Shown one piece after another: positions 10,224-18,776 of a stretch of 64,000 nt of DNA (positions are counted from its first letter, which is position 1; every line of letters begins with the position of its first letter). The position numbers and the translations under genes are program-made. This DNA comes from Xanthobacteraceae bacterium (GTDB lineage Bacteria > Pseudomonadota > Alphaproteobacteria > Rhizobiales > Xanthobacteraceae): positions 62,001-126,000 of the forward strand of contig JAIESC010000068.1 of NCBI GenBank assembly GCA_019746355.1, read 5' to 3'. Below the pieces are notes generated by a model. That model had not been told where the DNA came from and ran no database searches. It worked only from the letters and a program-made list of their open reading frames with translations.

Positions 10224-12560
10224 ATGGCCAAATTCGGAATCGGACAGGCGGTCACCCGCGTCGAGGACCAGCGCTTCCTGACCGGGCAGGGCCGCTACGT
10301 CGATGATATCGTGCTGCCGGGCATGGTCCACGGTGTCAACGTGCTCTCGCCGCACGCCCACGCCAAGATCAAGCGTATCGACACCGCCAAGGCCAAGGCC
10401 GCGCCGGGCGTGCTGGCCGTGCTCATCGGGGCCGATGCCGAGGCCGACAAGCTCGGCGCTATCACCGCGCACCTGATGCCGGAGGACTTCGGTGCCCCGA
10501 AGGGCCATCGCACGTTCCAGCCGCTGCTCGTCACCGACCGCGTCCGCCATGTCGGCGACCGCGTGGCCTTCGTGGTCGCGGAAACGCCGGCGCAGGCACG
10601 AGACGCCGCCGAACTGGTCGAGGTGGACTACGAGCCGCTGCCCGCGATCATCAACATCGAGGACGCGGCCAAGCCCGACGCCCCGAAGGTGTGGGACGAC
10701 AACCCGCAGGGCAATAACGCCTTCCGCCTGATGTTCGGCAATCAGGAGGCGACCGACGCCGCGTTCGCCAAGGCCAAGCACGTCGTGAAGCTTCGCGTCG
10801 AGAACAACCGCATCTCGCCGGTGTCGATGGAGCCGCGCGTCGCGATCGGCGACTACGACAGGGCGACCGACTTCTACACGCTCTACGCCGCATCGCAGAA
10901 CCCGCACGGCTGCCGCATGGAGATCTCGCACATCTTCCATGTGCCGGAGAACCAGATCCGCGTCGTCTCGCCGGATGTGGGCGGTGGCTTTGGCCTCAAG
11001 GGCGGCGCGTTCCCCGACGACCTGCTCGTCATGTGGGCGTCGAAGAAGCTTCGCCGGCCGGTGAAGTGGGTCGCAAGCCGCAGCGAGAGTATGCTCAACG
11101 ATCATCACGCCCGCGAGATGGTCTATTACGGCGAGCTTGCGCTCGACGAGCACGGCAAAATCCTTGCGCTGCGGAGCAAATCGCTGTTCCAGATGGGCGC
11201 GTATTTCGTCGGCGCGGCGCTTGCGGCCGGCGCCTTCTCGATCCGCTTCGTGCCCGCGGCCTACGACATCCAGACCATGCACATCATGTCGCAGGGGGTG
11301 TTCACCAACACCTCGCAGAGCGGGCCCTATCGCGGCGCGGGACGCCCGGAAGCGGCCTACTTTATGGAACGGCTCATTGAACATGCCGCGCGCCAGATCG
11401 GCATGGAGCCTGCGGAAATCCGCCGCCGCAATCTCATTCCGCCAAACAAGCTGCCATACACCACGCCGACGCACTGGGTGTACGACTCCGGCGAATTCAC
11501 GCGATTGATGGACAAGTGCATCGAGATCAGCGACTGGAAGGGCTACAACGCGCGCAAGCGCGAGTCGCAGAAGAACGGCAAGCTGCGCGGCCGCGCGGTC
11601 AGCTTCTACATCGAGTTCGGCGGCATCTTCAACGAGCGCATGGAGCTGAAGTTCGATCCTTCCGGCGCGCTCACCGTCTATGGCGGCACCCATTCGCACG
11701 GCCAGGGCCACGCCACCGTGTTCGCCCAACTCGCGCATGAGCTCCTCGGCGTGCCGTTCGAGCAGATCCGCTATGTGCAGGGCGACACCTCGCAGGTCCA
11801 GATCGGCCGCGGCACCTATGGCGCACGCAGCATGGTGGTCGGCGGCAATGCGCTCAAAGCCGCGGCGGATGCCATGATCGAGAAGGGCAAGAAGCTTGCC
11901 GCCGCGATGATGGAGGCCGACGCCGGCGACATCGAGTTCAAGGAGGGCACGTTCCTCGTCACCGGCACCGACAAGCAGATCAAGCTGGTCGATGTGGCGA
12001 AGGCCTCCTACGCGCCGATGGGCCCGCTGACCAACAAGTTCGGCATCGGGCTTGACGCCGCCGGCAGCTTCGATCCGACACCGCCGAGCCATCCCAACGG
12101 CTCGCATGTGGTCGAGCTCGAGGTCGATCCCGAAACCGGCGAGGTGACGATCGAGCGCTTCTTCGTCATCGACGATCTTGGCCGGATCATCAATCCGATG
12201 ATCGTCAAGGGGCAGCAGCAGGGCGGGGTGGTGCAGGGCATCGGCCAGGCGCTGCTCGAGCACCAGGTCTACGACCGCCAGAGCGGCCAGTTGCTCACGG
12301 GCAGCTTCCTCGACTACGCCATGCCGCACGCGGCGCAGATGCCGAACGTCGACTGTGCGCTCGAGGAGATTCCCTGCAAGACCAATCCGCTCGGCGTGAA
12401 GGGCATCGGCGAAAGCGGCACCATCGGCGCGCCGCCGACCATCATGAACGCGCTGATCGATGCGCTCAGCCCCCTCGGGGTCGATCAGATCGACATGCCG
12501 GCGACGCCGGTTCGCGTGTGGGAGACGATCCAGCGGGCGAAGAAGGCCAAGGCGGCGTAG
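10224..12560 (+). CDS. Xanthine dehydrogenase/CO dehydrogenase-family molybdopterin-binding large subunit
   Basis: Molybdenum hydroxylase large subunit, 778 aa. It opens with FGIGQAVTRVEDQRFLTGQGRYVDD, typical of CoxL-like proteins. The active-site loop reads PYRGAGR (about 368-374), the pattern of form II (putative) CoxL-like enzymes; true CO dehydrogenase has a cysteine-containing loop (AYRCSFR). The catalytic glutamate sits in GVKGIGESGT (E730). Good ribosome binding site (GGGAGC). No FAD or iron-sulfur subunit gene is next to it, although such enzymes need both for electron transfer. It likely hydroxylates an aldehyde or N-heterocycle; the substrate is unknown. A cytoplasmic location is suggested by the lack of a signal peptide. 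Confidence 0.9.
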   Translation: MAKFGIGQAVTRVEDQRFLTGQGRYVDDIVLPGMVHGVNVLSPHAHAKIKRIDTAKAKAAPGVLAVLIGADAEADKLGAITAHLMPEDFGAPKGHRTFQPLLVTDRVRHVGDRVAFVVAETPAQARDAAELVEVDYEPLPAIINIEDAAKPDAPKVWDDNPQGNNAFRLMFGNQEATDAAFAKAKHVVKLRVENNRISPVSMEPRVAIGDYDRATDFYTLYAASQNPHGCRMEISHIFHVPENQIRVVSPDVGGGFGLKGGAFPDDLLVMWASKKLRRPVKWVASRSESMLNDHHAREMVYYGELALDEHGKILALRSKSLFQMGAYFVGAALAAGAFSIRFVPAAYDIQTMHIMSQGVFTNTSQSGPYRGAGRPEAAYFMERLIEHAARQIGMEPAEIRRRNLIPPNKLPYTTPTHWVYDSGEFTRLMDKCIEISDWKGYNARKRESQKNGKLRGRAVSFYIEFGGIFNERMELKFDPSGALTVYGGTHSHGQGHATVFAQLAHELLGVPFEQIRYVQGDTSQVQIGRGTYGARSMVVGGNALKAAADAMIEKGKKLAAAMMEADAGDIEFKEGTFLVTGTDKQIKLVDVAKASYAPMGPLTNKFGIGLDAAGSFDPTPPSHPNGSHVVELEVDPETGEVTIERFFVIDDLGRIINPMIVKGQQQGGVVQGIGQALLEHQVYDRQSGQLLTGSFLDYAMPHAAQMPNVDCALEEIPCKTNPLGVKGIGESGTIGAPPTIMNALIDALSPLGVDQIDMPATPVRVWETIQRAKKAKAA

Positions 12561-13130
12561 CGAGCGGCGCGCTGCTCTCTCCACCGTCATGCCGGGCCAG
12601 CGCCAACCATGAGCCGGCGCAGCGAGTGCAACTCGTGAGGGTGAAATCGCTGCGCCGACTCATGGACGCGCGGATCAAGTCCGCGCGCGACACCGCTCGG
12701 GTTGCGAGGGTGTACCTTCATTACCGATTCACTCTGTCAAACAGCCCGGCGGGCAAGCGTCAGCGCTCCGGGAAATGGCTCGGCACCCGGCCGCCGTCCG
12801 TTCTTGCCCGCTCGAAACAAGTCGAGGGGAGTGAAGCGCCACAAGACGCTGGTGCGGAATCCGCCGCACCCGGTGGCCACCTTGCGGTCAGGCCAGTCCC
12901 TTCAACGGAAGGGACTGCCGGCCCATGACGCGGGCCGGCGCGCCTTGCGGCGCTTCACCGCGGTGATTTCCGTGGAGCCTGGCCCCACACGCTCGGGCAG
13001 CGCTTGCGTATCGGTTCACGACCGGTGACCGATGGTACAGCAGGCTCCCTGCGCGCGGGTCGTAGTGCCCGAAAGGCTGGGTCCCGAGGCGCCCCGAGAG
13101 CCCGGTTGACAAGGCCGGACACCCACCAGC

Positions 13131-13160
13131 GCGTTCACGCGCGTCTTCGACGCGCTATGG
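13131..13160. repeat. R1 palindromic repeat copy
   Basis: GCGTTCACGC-GCGTCTTCGA-CGCGCTATGG, in inverse orientation to the copy at 10072. The core GCGTCTTCGACGC is a hairpin with a TTC loop. Confidence 0.75.
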
Positions 13161-13299
13161 GCACCGCTCCCCGCTCCACCAACGGAATCACCCGGATGAC
13201 GCCCTCGAACGAGCGGGGATGCACGTCTTTAGAACAAATAGAGAGCAAATGCGAACTGCGCGACCCGAAGGCGGGCGAAACAGCACGGGGTAAAATCAT

Positions 13300-13312
13300 A
13301 AGATAATATCTT
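13300..13312. promoter_or_regulatory. Perfect 13-bp palindrome upstream of the GntR gene (candidate operator)
   Basis: AAGATA-A-TATCTT is an exact dyad with one central base, in an AT-rich island that stands out in this GC-rich DNA, 34 bases before the preferred regulator start. GntR/FCD proteins commonly bind short odd-length dyads near their own promoter, so autoregulation is plausible. No -35/-10 pair is certain. Confidence 0.5.
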
Positions 13313-13346
13313 TACTACCTTAGTGAGGAGGCGTACTTTCCGGGCC

Positions 13347-14177
13347 ATGGTCACGCAGCCGCAAGCGCTTGCCCTGAAACTGCCCGGCCGGATTTTCTTT
13401 CCCGGCCGCTCGGCGTCACTGTCCTCGCAGATCATCGCCGACGTGCGCGACGCGCTGTTCGCCAAGAAACTCAAGCCCGGCGATGTGCTCGGCACCGAGA
13501 ACGAGATTGCGGCGCGCTACGGCGTCTCGCGCATCGTTGCGCGCGACGCGCTGCGCACGCTCGAGGCGCTCGGCATCGCTGAGATTCGCATGGGGAAGGG
13601 CGGAGGCGCCAAGGTCGCGCGCGGCAATCCGAAGCTGTTCGCCGAGGCGCTGGCGGTGCAGCTCGACCTCACCGGCGTGAGCGTGGCCGAGATCATGGAC
13701 GCGCAGCGCGCGATCGAATGCCTTGCCGCTGAGCTTGCGGCGGAGAACGCGACCGAAGCCGACATCGCACGGCTGCGAGCGCTTCTGGCCGAGGCGGAAG
13801 AGAGCCTGCACGACGTCGAACGCACCACGCAGCTCGGCGCGGAATTTCACCTCGCGGTCGCCGAGGCCTCGCACAACCGCGTGCTGGTGGTGCAGCTCAT
13901 CTCGCTGCAGCATGTCTCGTGGCCGCGGCGCAATCCGACGCTGACGCCGAAGGTCGCGCGTCGCATTCTCGACGTGCACCGGGAGCTGCTGGCGCTCATC
14001 GAAATCCGTGATGCCGCCGGCGCCCGCAAGCTCATGGACGACCACGTGAAGATGATCCGGACCCGCCGGGTGACGGAAAACGCCACGCGCAGCCCGCGGC
14101 CGCTCGGTTCACGCTCGCGTGGCAACGAGGGGAATTTGCGGATCGACGACGGGAGCGACGAAATCGACTGCTGCTGA
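13347..14177 (+). CDS. GntR-family transcriptional regulator with FCD domain
   Basis: Winged-helix repressor, 276 aa from the ATG at 13347; a GTG at 13323 would add eight residues but lacks a ribosome binding site, while GAGGAG lies somewhat far (16 bases) from the ATG. N-terminal HTH around residues 30-95 (GTENEIAARYGVSRIVARDALRTLEALG, given here only by position about 49-76). The C-terminal FCD ligand domain has the usual metal-site pattern of acidic/His residues in EFHLAVAEASHN, HRELL and DDHVKMI. A polar C-terminal tail of about 35 residues after MIRTRR is unusual. Probably senses a carboxylate and controls itself and the neighbouring gene at 14258. Confidence 0.85.
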   Translation: MVTQPQALALKLPGRIFFPGRSASLSSQIIADVRDALFAKKLKPGDVLGTENEIAARYGVSRIVARDALRTLEALGIAEIRMGKGGGAKVARGNPKLFAEALAVQLDLTGVSVAEIMDAQRAIECLAAELAAENATEADIARLRALLAEAEESLHDVERTTQLGAEFHLAVAEASHNRVLVVQLISLQHVSWPRRNPTLTPKVARRILDVHRELLALIEIRDAAGARKLMDDHVKMIRTRRVTENATRSPRPLGSRSRGNEGNLRIDDGSDEIDCC

Positions 14178-14257
14178 AACCGGCGCGTGAGTCCGGAAAG
14201 CCAGAGCGGCTTTCGGGATCATGCGCGACAACGAGGACAACAAAGGAGAGAGGAAAC

Positions 14258-15139
14258 ATGGCAAAGGAAAAATTCATCATCGAGCCACACTTCCGCCTGC
14301 ACGAATGGGTGGCCGAGGAGAAGGGCTACTTCAAGGACGAAGGGCTCGACTATGAGTTCCGCGAGCTCGTGCGGTCGAGCGACGGCGCGTCACAGCAGCT
14401 CGGCGACAAAGTCGGCGCGATGCAGACCTTCGAGCGCGGCCGCAAGTCGGACATCTCCTGCGCCTGCCACTGGACGGTGAACGTCGCCGCCACCAAGGGG
14501 CACGGCAAGCTCTACGGCGAGGTCTATCAGGTCTCGACCTGCGGCATCTTCGTGCCGCCCGACTCCAAGGTGAAGACGCCGGAGGACCTCGCTGGCGTGC
14601 CGATTTCGGTCGGCTATCAGTCCGGCAGCCACTACGCCACGATCCAGGCGCTCGAGCAGTTCATGCCGCAGGACAAGATCAACCTGTCGTTCAAGGACGG
14701 GCTGGTGTTCGGCCGCATGGAAAAGCTGCTCAACGGCGAGGTGCCGGCCTGCACGCTGTTCTCCGGGCCGTACTACTTCGCCGAGCAGCTCGGGTTCCGC
14801 AAGGTTGTCGACTGCACCTTCATGATGGCGACCATGCTCACCGGCGATCCGGACATGGAGGACGTGAAGAAGTTCTTCCACGCCCTGCGGCGGGCACAGG
14901 CCGACATCGATCTGCGGCCGGAGCTCTACACCAAGTACTACAAGAAGGAGTTCCCCAAGCGCTTCCACGACAAGATGGACACGCGCCGCTGGGGCCCGGG
15001 CGAGCGCATCGTGTTCGAGCCGTATTCGCGCGAAATCTTCGAGGACTCGCGTGCCTGGATCCAGGAGCGCGGCATCTTCGAGGGTAACGATCTCGGATCG
15101 CAGGCCTACGAGAAGGCGGTCGTGCGGCTGACGGCCTGA
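14258..15139 (+). CDS. Periplasmic-binding-fold (NMT1/SsuA-like) protein without signal peptide
   Basis: 293 aa, similar in layout to the THI5/NMT1 and NitT/TauT solute-binding fold (type 2 periplasmic-binding proteins): the N-terminus reads FRLHEWVAEEKGYFKDEGLDYEF, then the linker KVKTPEDLAGVPISVGYQSGSHY. It has no signal peptide, as the protein starts MAKEKFIIEP with a GGAGAGAGG ribosome binding site right before, so it should be cytoplasmic. No permease or ATPase adjoins it. It could be an enzyme or sensor on a binding-protein fold, or a receptor whose export signal has been lost. Gene 80 bases after the GntR regulator, likely co-regulated. Confidence 0.75.
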   Translation: MAKEKFIIEPHFRLHEWVAEEKGYFKDEGLDYEFRELVRSSDGASQQLGDKVGAMQTFERGRKSDISCACHWTVNVAATKGHGKLYGEVYQVSTCGIFVPPDSKVKTPEDLAGVPISVGYQSGSHYATIQALEQFMPQDKINLSFKDGLVFGRMEKLLNGEVPACTLFSGPYYFAEQLGFRKVVDCTFMMATMLTGDPDMEDVKKFFHALRRAQADIDLRPELYTKYYKKEFPKRFHDKMDTRRWGPGERIVFEPYSREIFEDSRAWIQERGIFEGNDLGSQAYEKAVVRLTA

Positions 15140-15153
15140 CGCCCGGGATAGGG

Positions 15154-15305
15154 CGCTTTCCAGTTGATTTGCGCCAGCCCATCCACGTCATGGCCGGGCT
15201 TGACCCGGCCATCCATGAAACGGTGCAGCGGCGGAAATCTCACGTAAGGCAGTCTACGCGGCGGCCGTCTCATGGATGCGCGGGTCAAGCCCGCGCATGA
15301 CGGCC
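15154..15305. repeat. R2 dispersed palindromic element
   Basis: Two hairpins: ATGGCCGGG / CCCGGCCAT (15190-15198 with 15204-15212, loop CTTGA) and ATGCGCGGG / CCCGCGCAT (15276-15284 with 15290-15298, loop TCAAG). The flank TTTCCAGTTGATTTGCGCCAG is shared, with a few changes, by the copy at 20043, so the repeat unit includes single-copy-looking DNA on its left. Confidence 0.75.
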
Positions 15306-15338
15306 GAGAGAGTGGTGCAAAGCCAACGTGAAACCGCT

Positions 15339-16076
15339 CTAGTTCTTGGCCTCCGCCACGCGCAGACCGATGTAGCGGTCGAGCGTGGCGTGGTCCTGCA
15401 AAAGCTCCTGCGAGCGGGCGCGGTGCACGATGGCGCCGCGCTCCAGCAGGACCGCATGCTCGGTCAGCGACAGCGCGATCTCGGCGTGCTGCTCCACCAG
15501 AATGACCGCGGTGCCTTCCTCGGTGATCATCCGGCGAAGACCCCGCACCAGCTCCTCGACGATAATTGGCGCCAGTCCCTCCAGCGGCTCGTCGAGCAGG
15601 AGCAGCGCCGGGTTGGTCATCAGCGCGCGGGCGGTCGCCAGCATCTGCTGCTCGCCGCCGGAGAGCTGGTTGCCCTTGGACTGCCTCCGCTCCTTCAGGC
15701 GCGGGAAGAACTCGAACGCCGCATCGAGGTCCCAGCGGCCCGGACGCGAGGCGACCGTCAGGTTCTCCTCGACGCTGAGGTTGGCAAAGATCTCGCGCTC
15801 CTGCGCCACCCAGCCGATGCCGGCCTGGGCGCGACGGTGCGGCGCCATCCGGCTGATGTCCTTGCCGCGCCAGACGATCGAGCCGCGGCGCAATTGGGTG
15901 AAGCCCATCAGCGTCAGGAGAAGCGTGCTCTTGCCGACGCCGTTCCGCCCCAGCACGGCCAGGCTGCCGCGCTCGGCGACCTCGAACGACACGTCGTCCA
16001 GCACCACGGCTTCGCCGTAGCCGGACCGCACGTTCCTGAAGGCGAGGAGCGGCTCAGCCGATCTTGAGTCAGCCAT
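15339..16076 (-). CDS. ABC transporter ATP-binding protein, LivF family
   Basis: ATPase of 245 aa. Walker A GRNGVGKST at 43-51, GIGWVAQEREIF (the LivF region), signature LSGGEQ at 138-143, Walker B LLLLDEP at 158-164, LVEQH switch. Start is the ATG at 16076, overlapping the LivG stop by 8 bases; the longer open frame upstream runs through LivG and is discarded. Last gene of the long minus-strand cluster. Confidence 0.92.
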   Translation of the reverse strand: MADSRSAEPLLAFRNVRSGYGEAVVLDDVSFEVAERGSLAVLGRNGVGKSTLLLTLMGFTQLRRGSIVWRGKDISRMAPHRRAQAGIGWVAQEREIFANLSVEENLTVASRPGRWDLDAAFEFFPRLKERRQSKGNQLSGGEQQMLATARALMTNPALLLLDEPLEGLAPIIVEELVRGLRRMITEEGTAVILVEQHAEIALSLTEHAVLLERGAIVHRARSQELLQDHATLDRYIGLRVAEAKN

Positions 16077-16833
16077 GCGCTCCCCCCAGATACACCTCGC
16101 GGACGCGCGGATCGGCGGAAATCTCGTCGGGCGTGCCCTCGAGCAGGATGCCGCCCGACACCATGACGATGATGCGGCTTGCCAGGCGGAACACCAGCTC
16201 CATGTCGTGCTCGATGAACAGCACGGTGATGTCTTTCGACAGGCTGTTAATCGCAGTGAACAGCTCGGTGCTCTCGTCGCGCGGCACGCCCGCGGCGGGC
16301 TCGTCGAGCAGCAGGACCTTGGGCTTGGTCGCCAGCGCCAGCGCGATCTCCAGGAGCCGCTGCTGGCCATAGGCGAGCTCCCGCGTCTCGCGGGTGCAGA
16401 CCGGCGCGAGCAGCAGCGATTTCAGGATGTCATAGGCCTCGTCGATCGCGGCGCGATAGTCGGCCGTGGTGCGCCAGAAGGTCCGCGATATCTTCTCGCG
16501 CTCGCACACCGCCAGCGTCACCGCCTCCAGCGGATTGAGGTGCGGAAAGAGACTGTTGATCTGGAAGGTGCGGACGAGGCCGCGGCTGACCCGCTGCTCG
16601 GGGCTGAGCGCCGTGATGTCCTCGCCGCCGAGCAGGATGTGGCCGCCATCCGGGCGCAGCATGCCGGTCATCAGGTTGATCAGCGTGGTCTTGCCGGCAC
16701 CGTTCGGCCCGATCAGCGCATAGCGCACCCCCTGCGGCAGGGCGATGCCGATCTCGTTGGCGACCACCAGCGAGCCGAAGCGCTTGTTGAGGCCGCTGGT
16801 GGAAAGGGCGGGCGCACTGGCTGGCGGATTCAT
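16069..16833 (-). CDS. ABC transporter ATP-binding protein, LivG family
   Basis: ATPase, 254 aa. Walker A GPNGAGKTT at 42-50, signature LAYGQQ at 153-158, Walker B LLLDEP near 174-179, switch IEHDME, C-terminus DPRVREVYLG. ATGA overlap with the upstream LivM gene and 8-base overlap with LivF downstream show tight operon packing. Confidence 0.92.
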   Translation of the reverse strand: MNPPASAPALSTSGLNKRFGSLVVANEIGIALPQGVRYALIGPNGAGKTTLINLMTGMLRPDGGHILLGGEDITALSPEQRVSRGLVRTFQINSLFPHLNPLEAVTLAVCEREKISRTFWRTTADYRAAIDEAYDILKSLLLAPVCTRETRELAYGQQRLLEIALALATKPKVLLLDEPAAGVPRDESTELFTAINSLSKDITVLFIEHDMELVFRLASRIIVMVSGGILLEGTPDEISADPRVREVYLGGAHG

Positions 16834-17873
16834 GCGCCGCGCCTCCACGGTGGCGGCGAGGTAAGCCAGCCGAACCAGCGCTGGCCGCGCTCGGTGCTCA
16901 TGAGCCGCGAGAGGCCACCGAGGATGCCGTTCGGCAGGAACAGCACGACCGCGATCAGCAGCAAGCCGATCGGCAGGTACCAGTATTGCGGGTTGACGCC
17001 GGAGAACCAGTCGCGGGCGATCATGAAGATGATCGCGCCAATGAGCCCGCCATAAAGCCTTCCGGCGCCGCCGAGGATCAGCATCACCAGCACGTCGGCG
17101 GAGCGTTCGAAGCTCAGAACGCCGAGCGAGACCGTCTCGGTGGTCTGGGTCAGGATCGCGCCGGCGAGGCCGGCCATCGCCGCCGAGATGGTGTAGATCA
17201 TGCGCAGATGCGGCCGGCTTTCTGCACCGATGGCGCGCATGCGCACCGCGTTCTCTCGAATGCCGCGCAGCGACAGACCGAACGGCGAGTTGATCAGCCG
17301 CCGGCTCACGAGAAACATCACGAACAGCACGAACAGCGCGTACCAATAGGCGGTGACGCCCCAGAGATCGAACTTGAACAGGCCGAGCAGCGGCCACATC
17401 TTGACGCCCTGCAACCCGTCGGCGCCGCCGGTGAGCCAGCTCGCGCTGTTGGCGAGCTCGAGCAGGAGGAGGCCGAAGCCCAGCGTGATCATGATCAGCG
17501 CGAGATGGCGGAAGCGGGCGATGATGAAGCTCACCAAGTAGCCGAGGAGGCCGGCCGCGGCGCCCGACAGCAGTAGTCCGGTCAGCGGCTCGCCCCAGCC
17601 GTGCTTGGCGAGGAGCCCCGCCGCATAGGCGCCGAACCCGAAGAAGGCGGCGTGGCCGAGCGAGACAATGCCGGCGTAACCCAGGATCAGGTCGAGCGAG
17701 AGCGCAAACAGCGCGGTGATCGCGATCTGGCTTGCGAGCTGCAGGTAGTCCGGCGTCACGAAGTAGGGCAGCAGGGCGCAGAGCCAGAACACGATCTCGG
17801 CGGTGCGCCAACGGGATTGCTGCTCCAGATACTGCTGCGGGCCCGCAAAGCCGGAGACGGATGCGGTCGTCAT
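16830..17873 (-). CDS. Branched-chain amino acid-type ABC transporter permease, LivM family
   Basis: Inner-membrane permease, 347 aa. Family motifs: GYAGIVSLGHAAFFGFGAY, the SLRGIRENAVRMRAIG loop and LFLPNGILGG near the end, then a C-terminal tail of about 30 residues. Start at 17873 lies in the LivH stop (ATGA). An N-terminal stretch of about 25 polar residues precedes the first membrane segment. Confidence 0.92.
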   Translation of the reverse strand: MTTASVSGFAGPQQYLEQQSRWRTAEIVFWLCALLPYFVTPDYLQLASQIAITALFALSLDLILGYAGIVSLGHAAFFGFGAYAAGLLAKHGWGEPLTGLLLSGAAAGLLGYLVSFIIARFRHLALIMITLGFGLLLLELANSASWLTGGADGLQGVKMWPLLGLFKFDLWGVTAYWYALFVLFVMFLVSRRLINSPFGLSLRGIRENAVRMRAIGAESRPHLRMIYTISAAMAGLAGAILTQTTETVSLGVLSFERSADVLVMLILGGAGRLYGGLIGAIIFMIARDWFSGVNPQYWYLPIGLLLIAVVLFLPNGILGGLSRLMSTERGQRWFGWLTSPPPWRRGA

Positions 17874-18736
17874 GCGCGCCTCCCGAAGATGCCGGCCGGC
17901 CGCCACATCAGCAGGCTGATCATCACCAGATAGATCAGGAAGGAGCCGATGGCGGGGAAATAGTACTTGCCCGCCATGTCGCTGATGCCGAGCACGACCG
18001 CCGCCACAAACGAGCCGCCGATCGAGCCGAGGCCGCCGACCGAGACCACGATCAGCACATAGACGAGATAGGCGAGCGCAAACGACGGATCGAGGCCGAC
18101 GATGTCGATGGCGAGCGAACCGCCGAGGCCGGCGAGCCCGCTGCCGAGCGCGAAGGTGACGGCGAAGGCGCCGTCGACGTTGATGCCGAGCCCGCGCGCC
18201 ATGCGCTGGTTGTCGACCGCAGCGCGGACCTGGGCACCGAAGCGGGTGTATTCCAGCGCGATCACCAGAACTGCGGTCACGATCAGCGCGAAAACGATCA
18301 GAAAGATGCGGTAGTTGCCGAGCGTCACCCCGCCGACCTGGATCGAGCCGCGCAGAAAGCTCGGCAGCTGCACCGGCTGCTGCATGGTGGTGTAGATCAG
18401 GGCCGCGACCGCGATCGAGACGAACACCAGCCCGATGGTGAGCAGGCACTGGTCGAGGTCGCTGGCGCGGTAGAGACGGTAGAACATCGTGCGTTCGAGC
18501 ACGACGCTGATCGCCGCGGCCACCACGAACGACACGGGGAGGGTGGCAAGGAACGGCCACCCGGCGTGATTGATCAGCGTCACCGTCACATAGCCGCCGA
18601 TCATCGCAAAGGTGCAGTGCGCGAGATTGACGAAGTTCATCATGCCGAGCGTCACCGACAGCCCGACCGACAGCAGAAACAGCAGCATGCCGTAGGCGAA
18701 GCCGTCGAACAGCACGCCGGCCAGCGATGTGAGCAT
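17870..18736 (-). CDS. Branched-chain amino acid-type ABC transporter permease, LivH family
   Basis: Inner-membrane permease, 288 aa. The motif LSVTLGMMNFVNLAHCTFAM corresponds to the LivH hallmark, with Cys where Gly is usual after the His. Ends with MWRPAGIFGR. A GAGGGGG ribosome binding site precedes the ATG at 18736. Forty bases separate it from the receptor gene upstream (18777-19958). Confidence 0.92.
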   Translation of the reverse strand: MLTSLAGVLFDGFAYGMLLFLLSVGLSVTLGMMNFVNLAHCTFAMIGGYVTVTLINHAGWPFLATLPVSFVVAAAISVVLERTMFYRLYRASDLDQCLLTIGLVFVSIAVAALIYTTMQQPVQLPSFLRGSIQVGGVTLGNYRIFLIVFALIVTAVLVIALEYTRFGAQVRAAVDNQRMARGLGINVDGAFAVTFALGSGLAGLGGSLAIDIVGLDPSFALAYLVYVLIVVSVGGLGSIGGSFVAAVVLGISDMAGKYYFPAIGSFLIYLVMISLLMWRPAGIFGRRA

Positions 18737-18776
18737 TTACGGTCGTCCCCCTCGGCGGCCGTGCACCAATATCCGG

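Larger units (their letters stand above)
12561..13322. other. Large GC-rich gap with hairpins and repeats
   Basis: About 760 bases with no credible gene; open frames here are arginine- and proline-rich and lack ribosome binding sites. Contents seen: a degenerate R2-type hairpin (CGCGCGGA, loop TCAAG, TCCGCGCG; 12667-12687); a perfect 10-bp stem with a 4-base AACG loop at 12894-12917 inside a 400-base stretch that looks structured; and an R1 repeat at 13131-13160. From memory, similar stretches recur between genes in Bradyrhizobium-like genomes, but I cannot check this. It could be a structured RNA, a decayed gene or a dispersed element. Confidence 0.4.

Noticed and set aside
10104..12590. Very long open frame on the minus strand opposite the first molybdenum hydroxylase
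   Set aside because: It mirrors a well-supported gene, is rich in His, Arg and Asp as expected for antisense of GC-biased codons, and has no domain motif.
12518..13028. Open frames in the gap after the first molybdenum hydroxylase
   Set aside because: Arg/Pro/Ser-rich readings without start signals, crossing hairpins; not convincing genes.
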